Assembly: GCA_030407085.1 (NCBI GenBank)
Contig: CM059587.1
Location: forward strand, 76,869,001-76,933,000
Reading direction: 5' to 3'
Length of the DNA: 64,000 nt
Source of the DNA: Trichopria drosophilae
Lineage: Eukaryota; Arthropoda; Insecta; Hymenoptera; Diapriidae
Shown here: positions 26,690-37,322 of the stretch, in pieces
Layout: each line of letters begins with the position of its first letter
Position numbering within the stretch: position 1 is the first letter of the stretch
Program-made: the position numbers and the translations under genes
The notes under the pieces: model-generated
What the model saw: only the letters and a program-made list of their open reading frames with translations
What the model was told of the DNA's origin: nothing
Database searches by the model: none

Positions 26690-27700
26690 AAAGGTCATTT
26701 GAAAGTCAAGTGAAGAAAAAACCATCGGAAAATCGTAAAAATGCATCAGTATGTTTTTAAGGTCGTTAAATCCGAATCCGTCTGTTAATTATAATTTCTA
26801 ACAACACTAAAGGTCATTCAATGTCATTTTAAAGGTATTAGGATAAAAATGTTAGATACGATTCGAAAAATCTTAAAAAATGCATATGTATGCTTTTCAG
26901 ATCAGCAGATTGGAATGTGAGGTCGGCTAAGCTCTATAACGCCAGGTTCAAGGTCATTCTAAGGTCAACTGACAAAAATTCTGGCATATGATTTTTCAGA
27001 TCTCGAAATGCGAATTCGGTTTAATTAAAGTGCACGTTCGATCTATTTTACTAGGTCATGCAAGGTGTATTAGGAATAAATATGTTAATTACGATTCAAA
27101 AAATCTAAAACACATGTATTTTTATGAATTTTTTGGTAGTTTTCTCTTAATTTGTTCCGGAAATGACCTGTAGTCTGATCTGATGGGAATTAAGTGGTTC
27201 AGTGACATAAAAAAAAATGCATGGACTTTCGATCCATCTTAGAGGTCATTCAAGGTCATTTAAAGTGTTTTAGACATAATTATGTTAAGTACGATGTATT
27301 TTTATGAGTATTTTTATAATTATCTCTAATTTGTTTAAGAAATGACCTAGAGTCTTATCTAATGTAAATTCAGTTATTCAGTGACATAAAAAACAGATGC
27401 ATAGATTCTTAATTTCAGAATTATTTAAAATTACTACTCCAAATTACTTTAAAATATATATGGAGGTTAACTGATCTTAGATTTCTAGTTGGTGACCCCG
27501 AATACATGTGAACTTTTCCTAGATTTTTGGAATCGTACCTTACGTTTTCATTCCAAAAACACTTCAAATGACCTTGAATTGACCTTGGATGACCAATACG
27601 ATAAATGGAATGTGTAATTTAATTACACAAGATTCTGATTCAGCGTCGGTTTTGTATCCTCTTAACCTTAAAATGACTTTGAACCTGGCGTGATGGAGGT
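26690..27700. repeat. Repeat cluster rich in AAGGTCA half-sites
   Basis: Degenerate direct repeats of roughly 130-150 bp (CTATTTTACTAGGTCATGCA, GTATGCTTTTCAGATC, TTAAGTACGAT, AATGACCTGTAGTCTGATCT) from 26690 to about 27400, then complementary copies at about 27530-27700 (TGACCTTGAATTGACCTTGG; GACTTTGAACCTGGCG against CGCCAGGTTCAAGGTC at 26940). The AGGTCA-type hexamer occurs at least eight times. No gene seen. Confidence 0.6.
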
Positions 27701-28835
27701 TAACCCGGTCATCGTAGTCAGCGTCCCCATAAACCCTAGCAGCACCTAATTAACTAGCTGCTTCCGGTGATATTGCGTAGATTGAACTATTTCTTTTCTT
27801 TTTTTTTTGTGGCATTAGTAAAACAGTAGGACAAAATTATTAGTCGTGACGTCTAAGTTTAGCCAAAGTATGTCCCATAATTCTGCCAATTTATTGAAGA
27901 TAAAGTGAGTCCATTTTCTGGGTAAGCAAGCCTCATAGACTGTAATCTTGACCAAATGCGAAGAAGAAACCGGTCAGAAAATGCTCTGTTTTGGCATCAG
28001 GGTAACAAATTTCTTTTACTCCTTTATAAACAAATTTATATACAATAGACAATTTTCTCTGCGCACCAAAACCCGAATTAAAAATATGCTGTCCAGGTTC
28101 CCGTGACGTATACAACTAACAATTTTGATATTTTGACCATTTTTTTGACCTACAGGAAAATCATCTCAATTTCAGTGCAATCAAGAGTACGGGTGACGGA
28201 TGAGGAAAAAGTAGTCATTTGGATCGATTGCTCTGTTCGCATTTAGCAGACGGAATTGATAAATATTATCGTCCAATTGCCTGTTTGCCTGATGTCACGG
28301 CGAGTAACAATCCGATTGAAAGCGACGCAGTCTTTCTAATGTATATAGATAGTCTACCCTGTGCTATCGGGTTGCGGCGGTAGCAAACCGATCGATCCGA
28401 CCCGGATATTGCGGACAGCGCACACTTGTTTACGTCCTCTGATCACTCATCCCAGCCATTAACATTATTTATGCAACAAGAATCACTGCAATAACGGCTG
28501 AAATTCATGGACCCAATAAGCTACCAATAGTTTCTTTCTCAGCATTCATATTTTACCTTCGATATACATTTCCGGTCGGCACAAAGTCCTGAATTATAAA
28601 TGCATGAAGGCTACGTTATATCTACAAGATAATGATAATGTTTGCTTCAAACCGAAATTCAGTTGCGAGGTATTGTTTAGTTATTGACCAGAACTGAATT
28701 TAATAACAATTCTTATTGCAACTATTTACTCTCAGTCCAACAATTCTTGATTCTACTTACTCAATTTCAAATAATGAAAATTCACTGATCCTTTGTGAAT
28801 AGTCACTGACACCCATAGTGAAAATGGCGTGGATG
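27701..28835. other. Gene-free, partly GC-richer unique sequence
   Basis: 28180-28480 is clearly less AT-rich and shows no relation to repeats elsewhere in the window. An open frame at 27933-28115 (-) is unrecognised and not called. Possible conserved non-coding DNA, from composition only. Confidence 0.4.
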
Positions 28836-29020
28836 AGGGTCGAAAAACGGACAAATAAAAAAAACCGACAATCGAAAAGCCGACAGTTAAGAAACCGTCA
28901 CTTCTGAAAATGACTGTTCGCTTGTTGATTTGTCTCTTTTTTTTATTTGTCGGCTTTTTGACTGATGAGTTTATGACTGCCGGTTTTTTAACCTGTCGGC
29001 TTTTTTATTTGTTGGCTTTT
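28836..29020. mobile_element. Decayed palindromic MITE, relative of 29963-30177
   Basis: Starts GGGTCGAAAAACGGACAAAT and continues with AAAAGCCGACAGTTAAGAAA; the right half carries TTTGTCGGCTTTTTGACTG and AACCTGTCGGCTTTTTTA. The right terminus expected from the intact relative is lost. Confidence 0.75.
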
Positions 29021-29962
29021 CAAGATTTACATGAAACAGTGGAATTGATTCACTGACCGAATCAGTGATGTGTTCTTTTTTTTTATCATAATCATCAAGG
29101 CTCGATTGAAAGCCGTTTACATCCACACCACCCGTTAATGTCAGTCCATGTATCCATATAAAATATTTCGTCAGCCCACTTATTCTACTGTAAACTACAT
29201 ATTTATCTAATATCTAAGTCGCGTCATTTTCATTATATAAATAATTAAAAAAGGACGATTCCCAGACAGGAAAATCGAAAAGAGTTCAGAATGATTTCAG
29301 CTGACTCACTTTTTGAAGGTTTTCTTAACATGAGTTCATAAAGATCTCATGATGACATCATGTTCAGAAAACCCTCAGAAAATGCATGAAAACATTGTAA
29401 TTGGGGTTGTGGGGGGAGTTTTAGGAGGCAAGAGTGATTTTTGAAAAATTCCATCGAAATTATGCCTCTGATCGGAAAATATTATATGGCAATATTATAG
29501 ATATTGAAAAGATAAATTTCCAAGGTAAATTTAAAAAAACAATGGATTTTTTTTCTTGTACAACAAAAAAAAACATTTTTTCCCCCATATAATGATAACT
29601 TACCTTTTTATGGCCTAAACAAGTTGTAATTATTCGGAATAAAAAATATTTTTTTAATGATATTAATAATCAAAAACGGAAAAATTATCCTCAAATTCAT
29701 CCGAAAAATCTCAAGTCAAAATTTAAGAATTTTTAATGTTTAGGTGGAAAATTACTCGTTGGAATGTCTACTTTTAGATGATGTACGCAAACATATAAAC
29801 TGCCATCTAAAATTTGCCGCAAATTGAAAAAAACCTGTTTGGAAAAGTAGTTTTTTCAATAATTATCTAAATATATGCTATTAATCGGTAAAACTTGTGG
29901 TCAAAATCAATGAATAATCTACAATTAAATGTTTCATTTCATTAATAAATAATATTATTTCG
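29021..29962. other. Gene-free AT-rich sequence
   Basis: Nothing recognised on either strand. Confidence 0.5.
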
Positions 29963-30177
29963 GGGTGCGGGTCGTAAAACCGACAAATCAAAAAGCCGAC
30001 TGGTAAAAACCCGACAGTCAAAAAACCGACACTTCAAAAAATGTCTCTCCGCTTGTCGATGTATCTATTTTTTTATATGTCAGCTTCTTGACTCTCGGCT
30101 TTTCGACTGTCGGCTTTATGACTCTCGATTTTTTGACCTGTCGGCTTTTTGATTTGTCGGTTTTTCGACCCGCACCC
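29963..30177. mobile_element. 215-bp palindromic MITE with 8-bp target duplication
   Basis: Terminal inverted repeats GGGTGCGGGTCG and CGACCCGCACCC, continuing inward as AAAACCGACAAATCAAAAAG and its complement. The interior is built of short subrepeats (TGTCGGCTTTTTGA type) in both orientations. The element is flanked by TTATTTCG at 29955-29962 and again at 30178-30185: a perfect 8-bp target-site duplication, as made by hAT-superfamily transposases, although the termini are not the classical hAT sequence. No coding capacity. Confidence 0.9.
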
Positions 30178-30185
30178 TTATTTCG

Positions 30186-31429
30186 AATTACCGTGGAATT
30201 AAATTTAATAAAATGTTATTATTATTCAATAATATCAGCATTAATACTTCAAACTGGCAGTAAATTCCGAGTATTTCGGAGCGACAAGGTTGCCAGATTA
30301 TTCGTTGAGATGATAAGACGTAGTCATAAGTTTTGACCTGGATTTTGATCAGACATGACCATAGAACAATTTTTAATGAGGACAATAATTTTTGAACACT
30401 TTTTAATTTCTCTGTAAGTCCATATACATAACGTTTTTTGATGATCCTCTGAGTTTTCGGTCTGTTTAAAAATTACGTATAAACAAAACTGGACAAACGT
30501 TAAATAGATGCTTCCCTGATATTGGCAATTATGTAGGACATTGTTCGACAGATATGATTTGTCGCATACGCATGACAGATGTTACGAGATTATGGATGAA
30601 TTACGTATTCGTACGATAGCATTAAATTCCTGAATTACATTGCAATAATTGACGAAAATCAAAGAACATTAAATGGGGAATAACAACATAAACATAAAAA
30701 ATGTCTTTTGCCAAGTTATATAAAATGACATACCGACAACCATACGCTATTAGAACCTTATTATAATGCTAATAAAATAATATGATGTTTAGGTAGAATT
30801 GAATAGACTTCTTACTACAGTTATTAATAAACTAATTTGACACAAATAAAACCATCGCTATTCAACGTTAATCTTCATGCGCGGAAAAAATTTGTTCGTA
30901 GATTCTACAGAAACTTTTTTAATAATTAAAATTTTAATTATTACATTTCAATTAATGGTTACTTAATTTCTTAAAAAAAAAGATTCTTAACAACTTCCGT
31001 GAATAAAGTTCCTTAAATTTAATTGGCAACTTTTAATTATTAAATATATCATGAAAGAGACTGTTTAGGTATTTAAACAAATCTCTGTTTTTAACAATAG
31101 ACATTGAAATTTTTTTAAATAAGTTGTGAATAATCATGTTTTGAAGAATGTGATCCCGCGTTGAAAACTCCGTAAACTATTAATAATTTCCTACCTATTT
31201 TGGACAAATTTTAGATATTAATTTAAACACATTTCATTAGAAAATAACACGACTTAATTAAACGAATATTGCCAGTTTTACATTTTTCTTTGACAAAGGA
31301 GCTTTTTCTCCAGTCAGAAAAATCGTTAAATGAACACATGCATTATCAAAAATATTTTTCGATGAACTTATTTTAGGGTATCGATCCTCCTTAGAACGTT
31401 TCAAATTGATTGGATTGTTTCTTAATTTG
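30186..31429. other. Gene-free AT-rich sequence
   Basis: Nothing recognised on either strand. Confidence 0.5.
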
Positions 31430-31665
31430 TTCACCTGCCATATTCAACCCATTACTTGACTTAAATAATTCTAATTTTTGTATTTCTTCGTCTGCCATAT
31501 TGGATTTGTGCGTTCGAATTTTGAAACTCTGACCTCATTTTCATAATCAAAGACCTCGAGAACACTTGCGTAACTAAATTCAAGAAAATTCCATAGATTT
31601 TAATTTTTCGTCCTCAATATTGGATCCGCCATTTTGAATTTTGAAAATCTGACTTCATTTTCGAC
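31430..31665. repeat. Dispersed satellite copies (ATGGCGGATCC family)
   Basis: Two diverged minus-type monomers: GTCTGCCATATTGGATTTGT with TTTCATAATCAAAGACCTCG, then ATATTGGATCCGCCATTTTG with TCTGACTTCATTTTCG. Confidence 0.7.
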
Positions 31666-31733
31666 AAGTCTCATGAGCATTCGATTGATTTTTATTTCCT
31701 TCATCCACCGCATAATCCCACATCGCACATGGG

Positions 31734-31965
31734 CATCCTCAGAACGTCCTCAGGACTTCCCCTGTTCAAGAGGAAGTCAGGACTACCTGAGGACGTCCTG
31801 TGTCCGCCCCGGAATGTTCTCAGGAGCTCCTCAGGACATTCAAATGTCATGGTATTTGGATCTTTTAAACATCCTCAGGACGTCCTATAGGTACATTCAC
31901 GGGAGGACCTCAGCATACCCTAAGGGTTTTTTTTTGCATCATATAGATGCCCTTGAGATGTCCTA
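31734..31965. repeat. Cluster of CCTCAGGACGTCCT palindromes
   Basis: The self-complementary string CCTGAGGACGTCCTG and variants (CCTCAGAACGTCCTCAGGAC, TCAGGAGCTCCTCAGGACAT, CCTCAGGACGTCCTATAGG, GAGATGTCCTAAGGAT) are repeated about ten times in 230 bp with changing spacing. No gene or transposon termini recognised. Confidence 0.8.
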
Positions 31966-32388
31966 AGGATATATCGTTCAGAAAATTCGAAAATCTGTAC
32001 TGGACAAGTTTTGCATCTTGTGGTAGACCCAGCGTCATTGATTCATTCCCTTCCGGTCCTCTGTTTTTCAATCCTTGTTTTTCAATTAAAGAAGTATTTA
32101 TACAAGGATATCAGAGTATTTATGCGATCAATCATTGTAAATTAGATAACTAGTTCCGTATTGTAAACTGGGTAAAACATTACTATTCTGCTTTAAGAAA
32201 ATACACTAAAAAATTATACAAAAGAAAAGGATAAAAACTAGACAGAAAGTGAATAAAAAATAAGTTCAGAGAACTTTACAATTATCTTAAAAGACATCAA
32301 GATAACATTATCTAAATGATGAAGAGTTTGAAAAGAATACAGTGATCGGCAAAATAGAGCTTTTAGTTCTTGGTTTATTATTATTTAT
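31966..32388. other. Gene-free sequence
   Basis: Nothing recognised on either strand. Confidence 0.5.
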
Positions 32389-32690
32389 TTATTTAAACCA
32401 TGAATCTAATACGACTTCAGAAGTGACTGTGGGACAAGACCACAAAACGCCCGTTGCTACTCCATATGGTAGCCTTGGAATTTTTTTGTAGGCTAGTGTG
32501 ACACCTGTCTCCATGCTTTTGACCCCCAGACTAACGGCAGCATATGTGGTAATGCGTTTTAGTATTGTAAAATACACCCAAAGAATGATATTTGGTCTTA
32601 GATCCCAAGTTTTGCCGTACACGCGCTTTCCAGGTCCACATAGCTCTTGTGGCTTGTATCGTACATTCTTCAGTTCATTTTAGTCTTCAC
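32389..32690 (-). pseudogene. Non-LTR retrotransposon pol relic
   Basis: Minus-strand translation gives KTWDLRPNIILWVY, ITTYAAVSLG and IPRLPYGVATGV followed by LWSCPTVTSEVVLD. This is the order of the C-terminal region of many insect non-LTR pol proteins (KTWGL+P...WIY...TYAALVWW...IQRLACLxITGA...PTAAxExLL). A second frame upstream (ATRAMWTWKAR, about 32640-32670) shows that a frameshift separates the two pieces. Only about 95 codons remain, with no RT catalytic part. Clade not fixed; R1/TRAS-like or related. Confidence 0.65.
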
Positions 32691-32929
32691 AGATTTAGTC
32701 TTCTATCTAGGATATGACCTTAGGTATTTGACCTTTTAAGAGTAATTTAACATGGCCCCACCCATGCCGGATATTGATTGAATTTATTCACCTTTAAAAA
32801 TTCCAGAATGATGTGGCTATGGCATAAAAATATCTTATAGAAAGTTCCAATCACACGCAGAGTCTATATATAGACTTCCCGGCGGCTAAGGGTTGGAAAT
32901 AATTTAACATCAATTTTCTCATTTAAAAT

Positions 32930-33150
32930 TAAACGAATTTGTTTGAAATTTGTTACGCGGGGGTTTTCGAGGTCATTTTGAAAACCAACGCCAGAGGATA
33001 ATCAGCGACCCCAAAAACCCCTAGATACCCATTCTCAAGAAAATAACAAAAATTTAGAAAAATTCGCCAGCCATATTGGATCCACCATTTTGAATTTTTG
33101 AAAACTAACACCGGATTCGTAATCGGCGACCTAAAAAACCCCAGGGTATT
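32930..33150. repeat. Dispersed satellite copies in opposite orientations
   Basis: A plus-type monomer (TTTGTTACGCGGGGGTTTTC, GAGGTCATTTTG) is followed by minus-type sequence (ATAATCAGCGACCCCAAAAA, CCATATTGGATCCACCATTT, TTCGTAATCGGCGACC). Same family as 40860-43490. Confidence 0.75.
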
Positions 33151-33789
33151 AATTTTTAGCGAATTCAGTGCATTATTTATTGAAATCTATATATAGATTT
33201 CCCTGAAATCTACAGGTTAAATTTGATATCACGTATGAAGACTTTGTTTCTATTTCTAAACAGAATAGCTGTCATTTTCTGCACTTTAATGTACTGGTGC
33301 TCTTTTTGGCACCACTCACGAATGAGTGAAAGTGCTCGATAAGATGTTCCCACTGACCTTTGATCACTTTTACAAGGTCATTCAAATAGCATTGAGGATA
33401 ATATCTTCCTCGTTCCAAATCAGTACTGAAGATCATCCTTACTCCCATCCTTCTCCGTTTAGATAGATATTTAGTAGCTACAGATCGTCGTTAATGAACA
33501 AAACTTAACTAACAAATTTCCACCATTTATGATCCGATATTTTGAATGTTGATAATGACAACAGGACCATATTGTATCAGACATTTGAAATCGGACATCG
33601 GAATCGGCTTCATCAACCTCCAAAACAAATCTAAAATAACTTTGAGGTTTGGGCATCTTTTTCCGATGTCTGACCAATGTGCGCTGTGTCGCAAATATCA
33701 TGAATTAAAGCTTCCCTCTTTATAGAACAAATCGTACTCGTAAAAGAATTAATTTGTACTTTTTTAAGTGATATTGCACGCCTTTAACA
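33151..33789. other. Gene-free sequence with a faint satellite remnant
   Basis: 33525-33640 weakly recalls the same satellite (CACCATTTATGATCCG, AATCGGCTTCATCAACCTCC). Otherwise nothing recognised. Confidence 0.4.
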
Positions 33790-34130
33790 GGTCCCTATCG
33801 GCCCGGGTCGACCGACAATCGGTCGACTTGTTCAGGGAGTTGACCCAGAATTTACCAACAATTTACCGAATGCTAATTTTTGGTCGATTTTTAGTCGACT
33901 TTTCCTAAATCAACCTATTATTTACTAATATTGACCTAATCAAAATACATTAATCGGTCAACTTCGTAAAAGTCGACTGAAAATCGACTGAAAATCAATT
34001 GAAAATCGAGCGAAAATCGGCCGTAGTCGGCATTCGGTTGCCTGTCAATTTTGGGTAGATTCTTTGCACAAGTCGACCGATTCACGGTCGATTTTCGGTC
34101 AATTTTCGGTCGACCAAGGCCGACAGGGGT
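33790..34130. mobile_element. Palindromic element built of GTCGA blocks
   Basis: Left end CCCTATCGGCCCGGGTCGAC pairs with the right end GTCGACCAAGGCCGACAGGG-type sequence (CGGTCGACCAAGGCCGACAG at about 34108-34125). Pairing continues through CAATCGGTCGACTTG / CAAGTCGACCGATT. The interior repeats AAAATCGACTGAAAATCAAT and AAAATCGGTC. About 340 bp, non-coding, no target duplication fixed. Confidence 0.7.
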
Positions 34131-35000
34131 ATGTTTACTTTTTAAACCCGAATCGCAGTCATTCATAAGAGTGGCTCGATGTTCACTCAACGGTAAATGC
34201 TTCAATTACCAATATTGCAAACTAGAGGTAAAAAGAAACACATCGCCTTCAAAATTAAAAGAAAATAGAAAATCTAAAATACCAATCGGTTCACCACTGA
34301 CATTTCCCCATGTTCAACTAAGAGATATATCCTCATAAGAAGTCGCGGAATTCTGAGCATGTCGCTGATCGAATACGGAGCAATCTCTATTCGGATGCGG
34401 TAAACAAAAATTATCTTCCGCTTCTCCAATATCAAATTTGAAGACACGGCCAAGAATTATGAGGAAAAGAGCGTAGGCGAGGCGCCAGAAAGTAGAAAAT
34501 TCTGGTATAAACGCGGCAGCGGATAACACGTCTGTCTCGCGAATACGGAGAGGATTTATGGGGCGCTTTCCCAGCCCGAGTATGGCGATGCGATGCCGTC
34601 GTTATTTACTACGTGGTTCCATAACCGCATTTCCCACATCGTTGCTCGTATTTCCCTCTCCTCCCAGGCTTTTCCGACTCCCCTTCGGTCTTCGGTTTCG
34701 CTCGCAACTCGCGGTTTCTGCGACTTCTCCATCGGAGAAACCCAGGGAAACTGCGTGAAACCATTTTTCTCTACATTCCTTGCATATACCATGAGGTGGA
34801 AAACGCTGGATCGAATTGCTTCATAAGGTGATCCCTTTTTGTTCTTTCCAACATACACAATAACAAATGGTTTGTTAGGTTTCAGAATAAGTCTGTTTGC
34901 ATTCTAATCGATGGTTGGCGAGGATTTACACATTCGAGTGCGCTTTTCCGATGCAAGAGTCATTAAATGCAAATTATTTTATAATCCATCTAGATGCTAG
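34131..35000. other. Gene-free, locally GC-richer sequence
   Basis: 34340-34800 is less AT-rich. Open frames exist on both strands over the same bases and none resembles a known protein or has exon boundaries. Not called. Confidence 0.4.
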
Positions 35001-35449
35001 AGGTATTTTCTCTTTGCTCCCCTTTTTTCCGCTTTCCCCTTTTGCCCCTTCCTAAGCAATACTCTTTGACCTTCTTTTCATCGTGCAATTTTTTGGACAT
35101 TTTTATGAGTGGACCATTTTTTCGCTTCTCAAAAAGTTTGTGGAGGCAAATGATATAATTGGGGTCGAGGAAGAAGAAACGTTAAGAGACATGATTACAG
35201 TGAGAGAAATCTAAGATTACAGGCATTTTCTCTTTGCTCCCCTTTTTCCGGCTTTCCCCGTTTGCCCCTTTCTAATTAATACTTTTAGACATTTTTCCAT
35301 CTTGCAGTTTCCTTTTGGAACATTTTTACAAGTGGACAATTTTTTCGCTTCCCAAAAGGTTTGGACAGTAGAGGCAGATGATATAATTGGGGTGTGGAAG
35401 AAGAAACGTTAAGAAACATGATTACACTGAAAGAATTTTAAGATTACAG
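35001..35449. repeat. Tandem duplication of a 220-bp unit
   Basis: Copy 1 starts at 35001 (AGGTATTTTCTCTTTGCTCC) and copy 2 at 35221 (AGGCATTTTCTCTTTGCTCC). Shared blocks include TTTTTTCGCTTC, GATATAATTGGGGT, GAAGAAGAAACGTTAAGA and ACATGATTACA. The unit is pyrimidine-rich at its start. No relation to other repeats in the window. Confidence 0.9.
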
Positions 35450-37322
35450 ACGTGCTAGTAGAGATTCCTGTGGTGCAAAAAACGGGAGATGGCTGCAGTT
35501 CGGCGATTAGGATGGCGTTTGCCTTAGTGTGGGACAACAGTTGTCCCAAATACAGACAATCGGTGTTCCAATGGAAGGGACGGCAGCTGTATTAGAAGTT
35601 GCGCGGTGATCAAAGCAGAACACCTCTGCTGCGATATACCTACCCATTGCAGATGATGTCTTCAACTTAGATCAGTGCAGAGAGAAAACAAAATTTTAAA
35701 AGATTTTGTGCCTAAAATGTAATAGAAAATAAAAGCAGTAATGTATTTTATCTCTACAATAAAAGAAAAAAACTGAAAATACACTTGGCTCAGTTTACAT
35801 AATTTTCCCTTTTTCTCGTCAGACTAAAATTTATGTTTTAAAAATTCATATACCGAAGAGGATAATACATCAAATAATTCCGTACCTTAAGTAATTGATC
35901 ACATACACGGAAAATTATATATTATAATTAATATCGAATATCGAGTGATTAGCATATATTTACCCAGGATAATCCGTAATTTATGAATCAGAAATTAATA
36001 ATGCGAAACATCCAAACGATGAATAAACATAAAACGTCAATTATTTTGAAGTGAAATTTACGGTATTTTCCCATGGAAATATTCATTTCTTTTTGTGCCG
36101 AAAACAATTTGTTCTTACAGGTAAGCGAAAAAAGAAAACATGAATTAGTTTGGCATCGCAATAGTCTGTAGATAAACGCGTTCCTGTACTATTTCCTCTT
36201 TTGCTTTCTATATGCTCGGAAACACCTTTTCGGTTTCTTCTTTCTCTGTCTATGCCACTCTTTGCTACAACCACAAAAGCAACATCTCTCTTACTCTCCA
36301 TTTATCTCCTTTTTAACCTTGGAAATCGTTTCTCTTCGTCTGGTTTGTGAAGAACCATTATGTCCATCTCTGTTTTACTCCTTACTCACTTTTCCCACTT
36401 GCGCGTCTTAGTCTTCTTTTTTAAACCATTTATCTCCCCTTTTTTATGGGTCCTTCCTCTCTTTTTTCCATCTCTCTCTGACTCTTCTTCTCTGTCAGCC
36501 ATCCTCGAGTTACTGTCCTTACCGTGTTTCACTTTGTGGTTTTCGCCATTTCTGACTACTTGTCTCTCATTTGTCCGTTTACCGGTCGCTAATAAACATC
36601 TCTATTTTCTTCTCTATTAATCTTTTCCAGAGATCCAGAGAATATCGGAGAGGGAAAATCCATAGTATATTATGTAACAAGGGCGCAATTACCGATTTTT
36701 GACGAGTGCAAAGTTTGTCGCACGAGCGAAGCGAGAATGACAATCACACTCGTCGGAGATCGATATTTCGCCCGTGTTTCATACGATATTTTTTAATACG
36801 ACGGGCGTGAGGCTCGATAATTTGCACCCGAAGATCTCACGACAGGCCGCAAAATCGAGTTCTACTCCCGGAGTGGTAAAAAGAAACCTTTATCTTCGAT
36901 TGCATTGGTAAGTTATTTTTAATACAGAAATTATCTTTGTTATTGCACACGAGTACTCATAGTACTGTGTGAATATAGTTAACAAGACTTTAAACATTCA
37001 CAAGCACCAAAAGTGTCCCTCATTTGTTTTTTCCTTATGCAAAATATATCCTTTTCAATTATAGACAAGGAAAGTAAGGGAAACGATATAACCCAGCTAA
37101 TTTGAAGTTAGCTGACGTCGAAATAAATATAGAATCAATGATCCAAGCTCAAGATGTTGAATTACTTTACGATGTTACTTCCGGCCCTTTTTTTGGTAAA
37201 GGAAATAAAATGTTCTTAAATCCCTTGGTGTCGTTTTGAATTAATCTAAATTCAAAGAAACCCAGTTAAGAATGAAAACGAAATTATTTAATTTTACAAA
37301 CGAAAAAGTGATTCGTACATAG
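35450..37322. other. Gene-free stretch with pyrimidine-rich and arch-like parts
   Basis: 36180-36620 is pyrimidine-rich (CTCTCTCTGACTCTTCTTCT type). 36690-36860 contains CGCACGAGCGAAGCGAG and a small inverted pair TCGCCCGTG/CGGGCG around a TTTTTTAA centre. No gene seen. Confidence 0.4.

Noticed and set aside
27933..28115. 60-codon minus-strand frame
   Set aside because: Reads plausibly for its length but has no recognised family and no flanking splice sites that connect it with another exon.
34314..34858. Several overlapping open frames of 66-100 codons on both strands
   Set aside because: Higher local GC makes stops rarer. No protein family, splice sites or consistent frame was seen.
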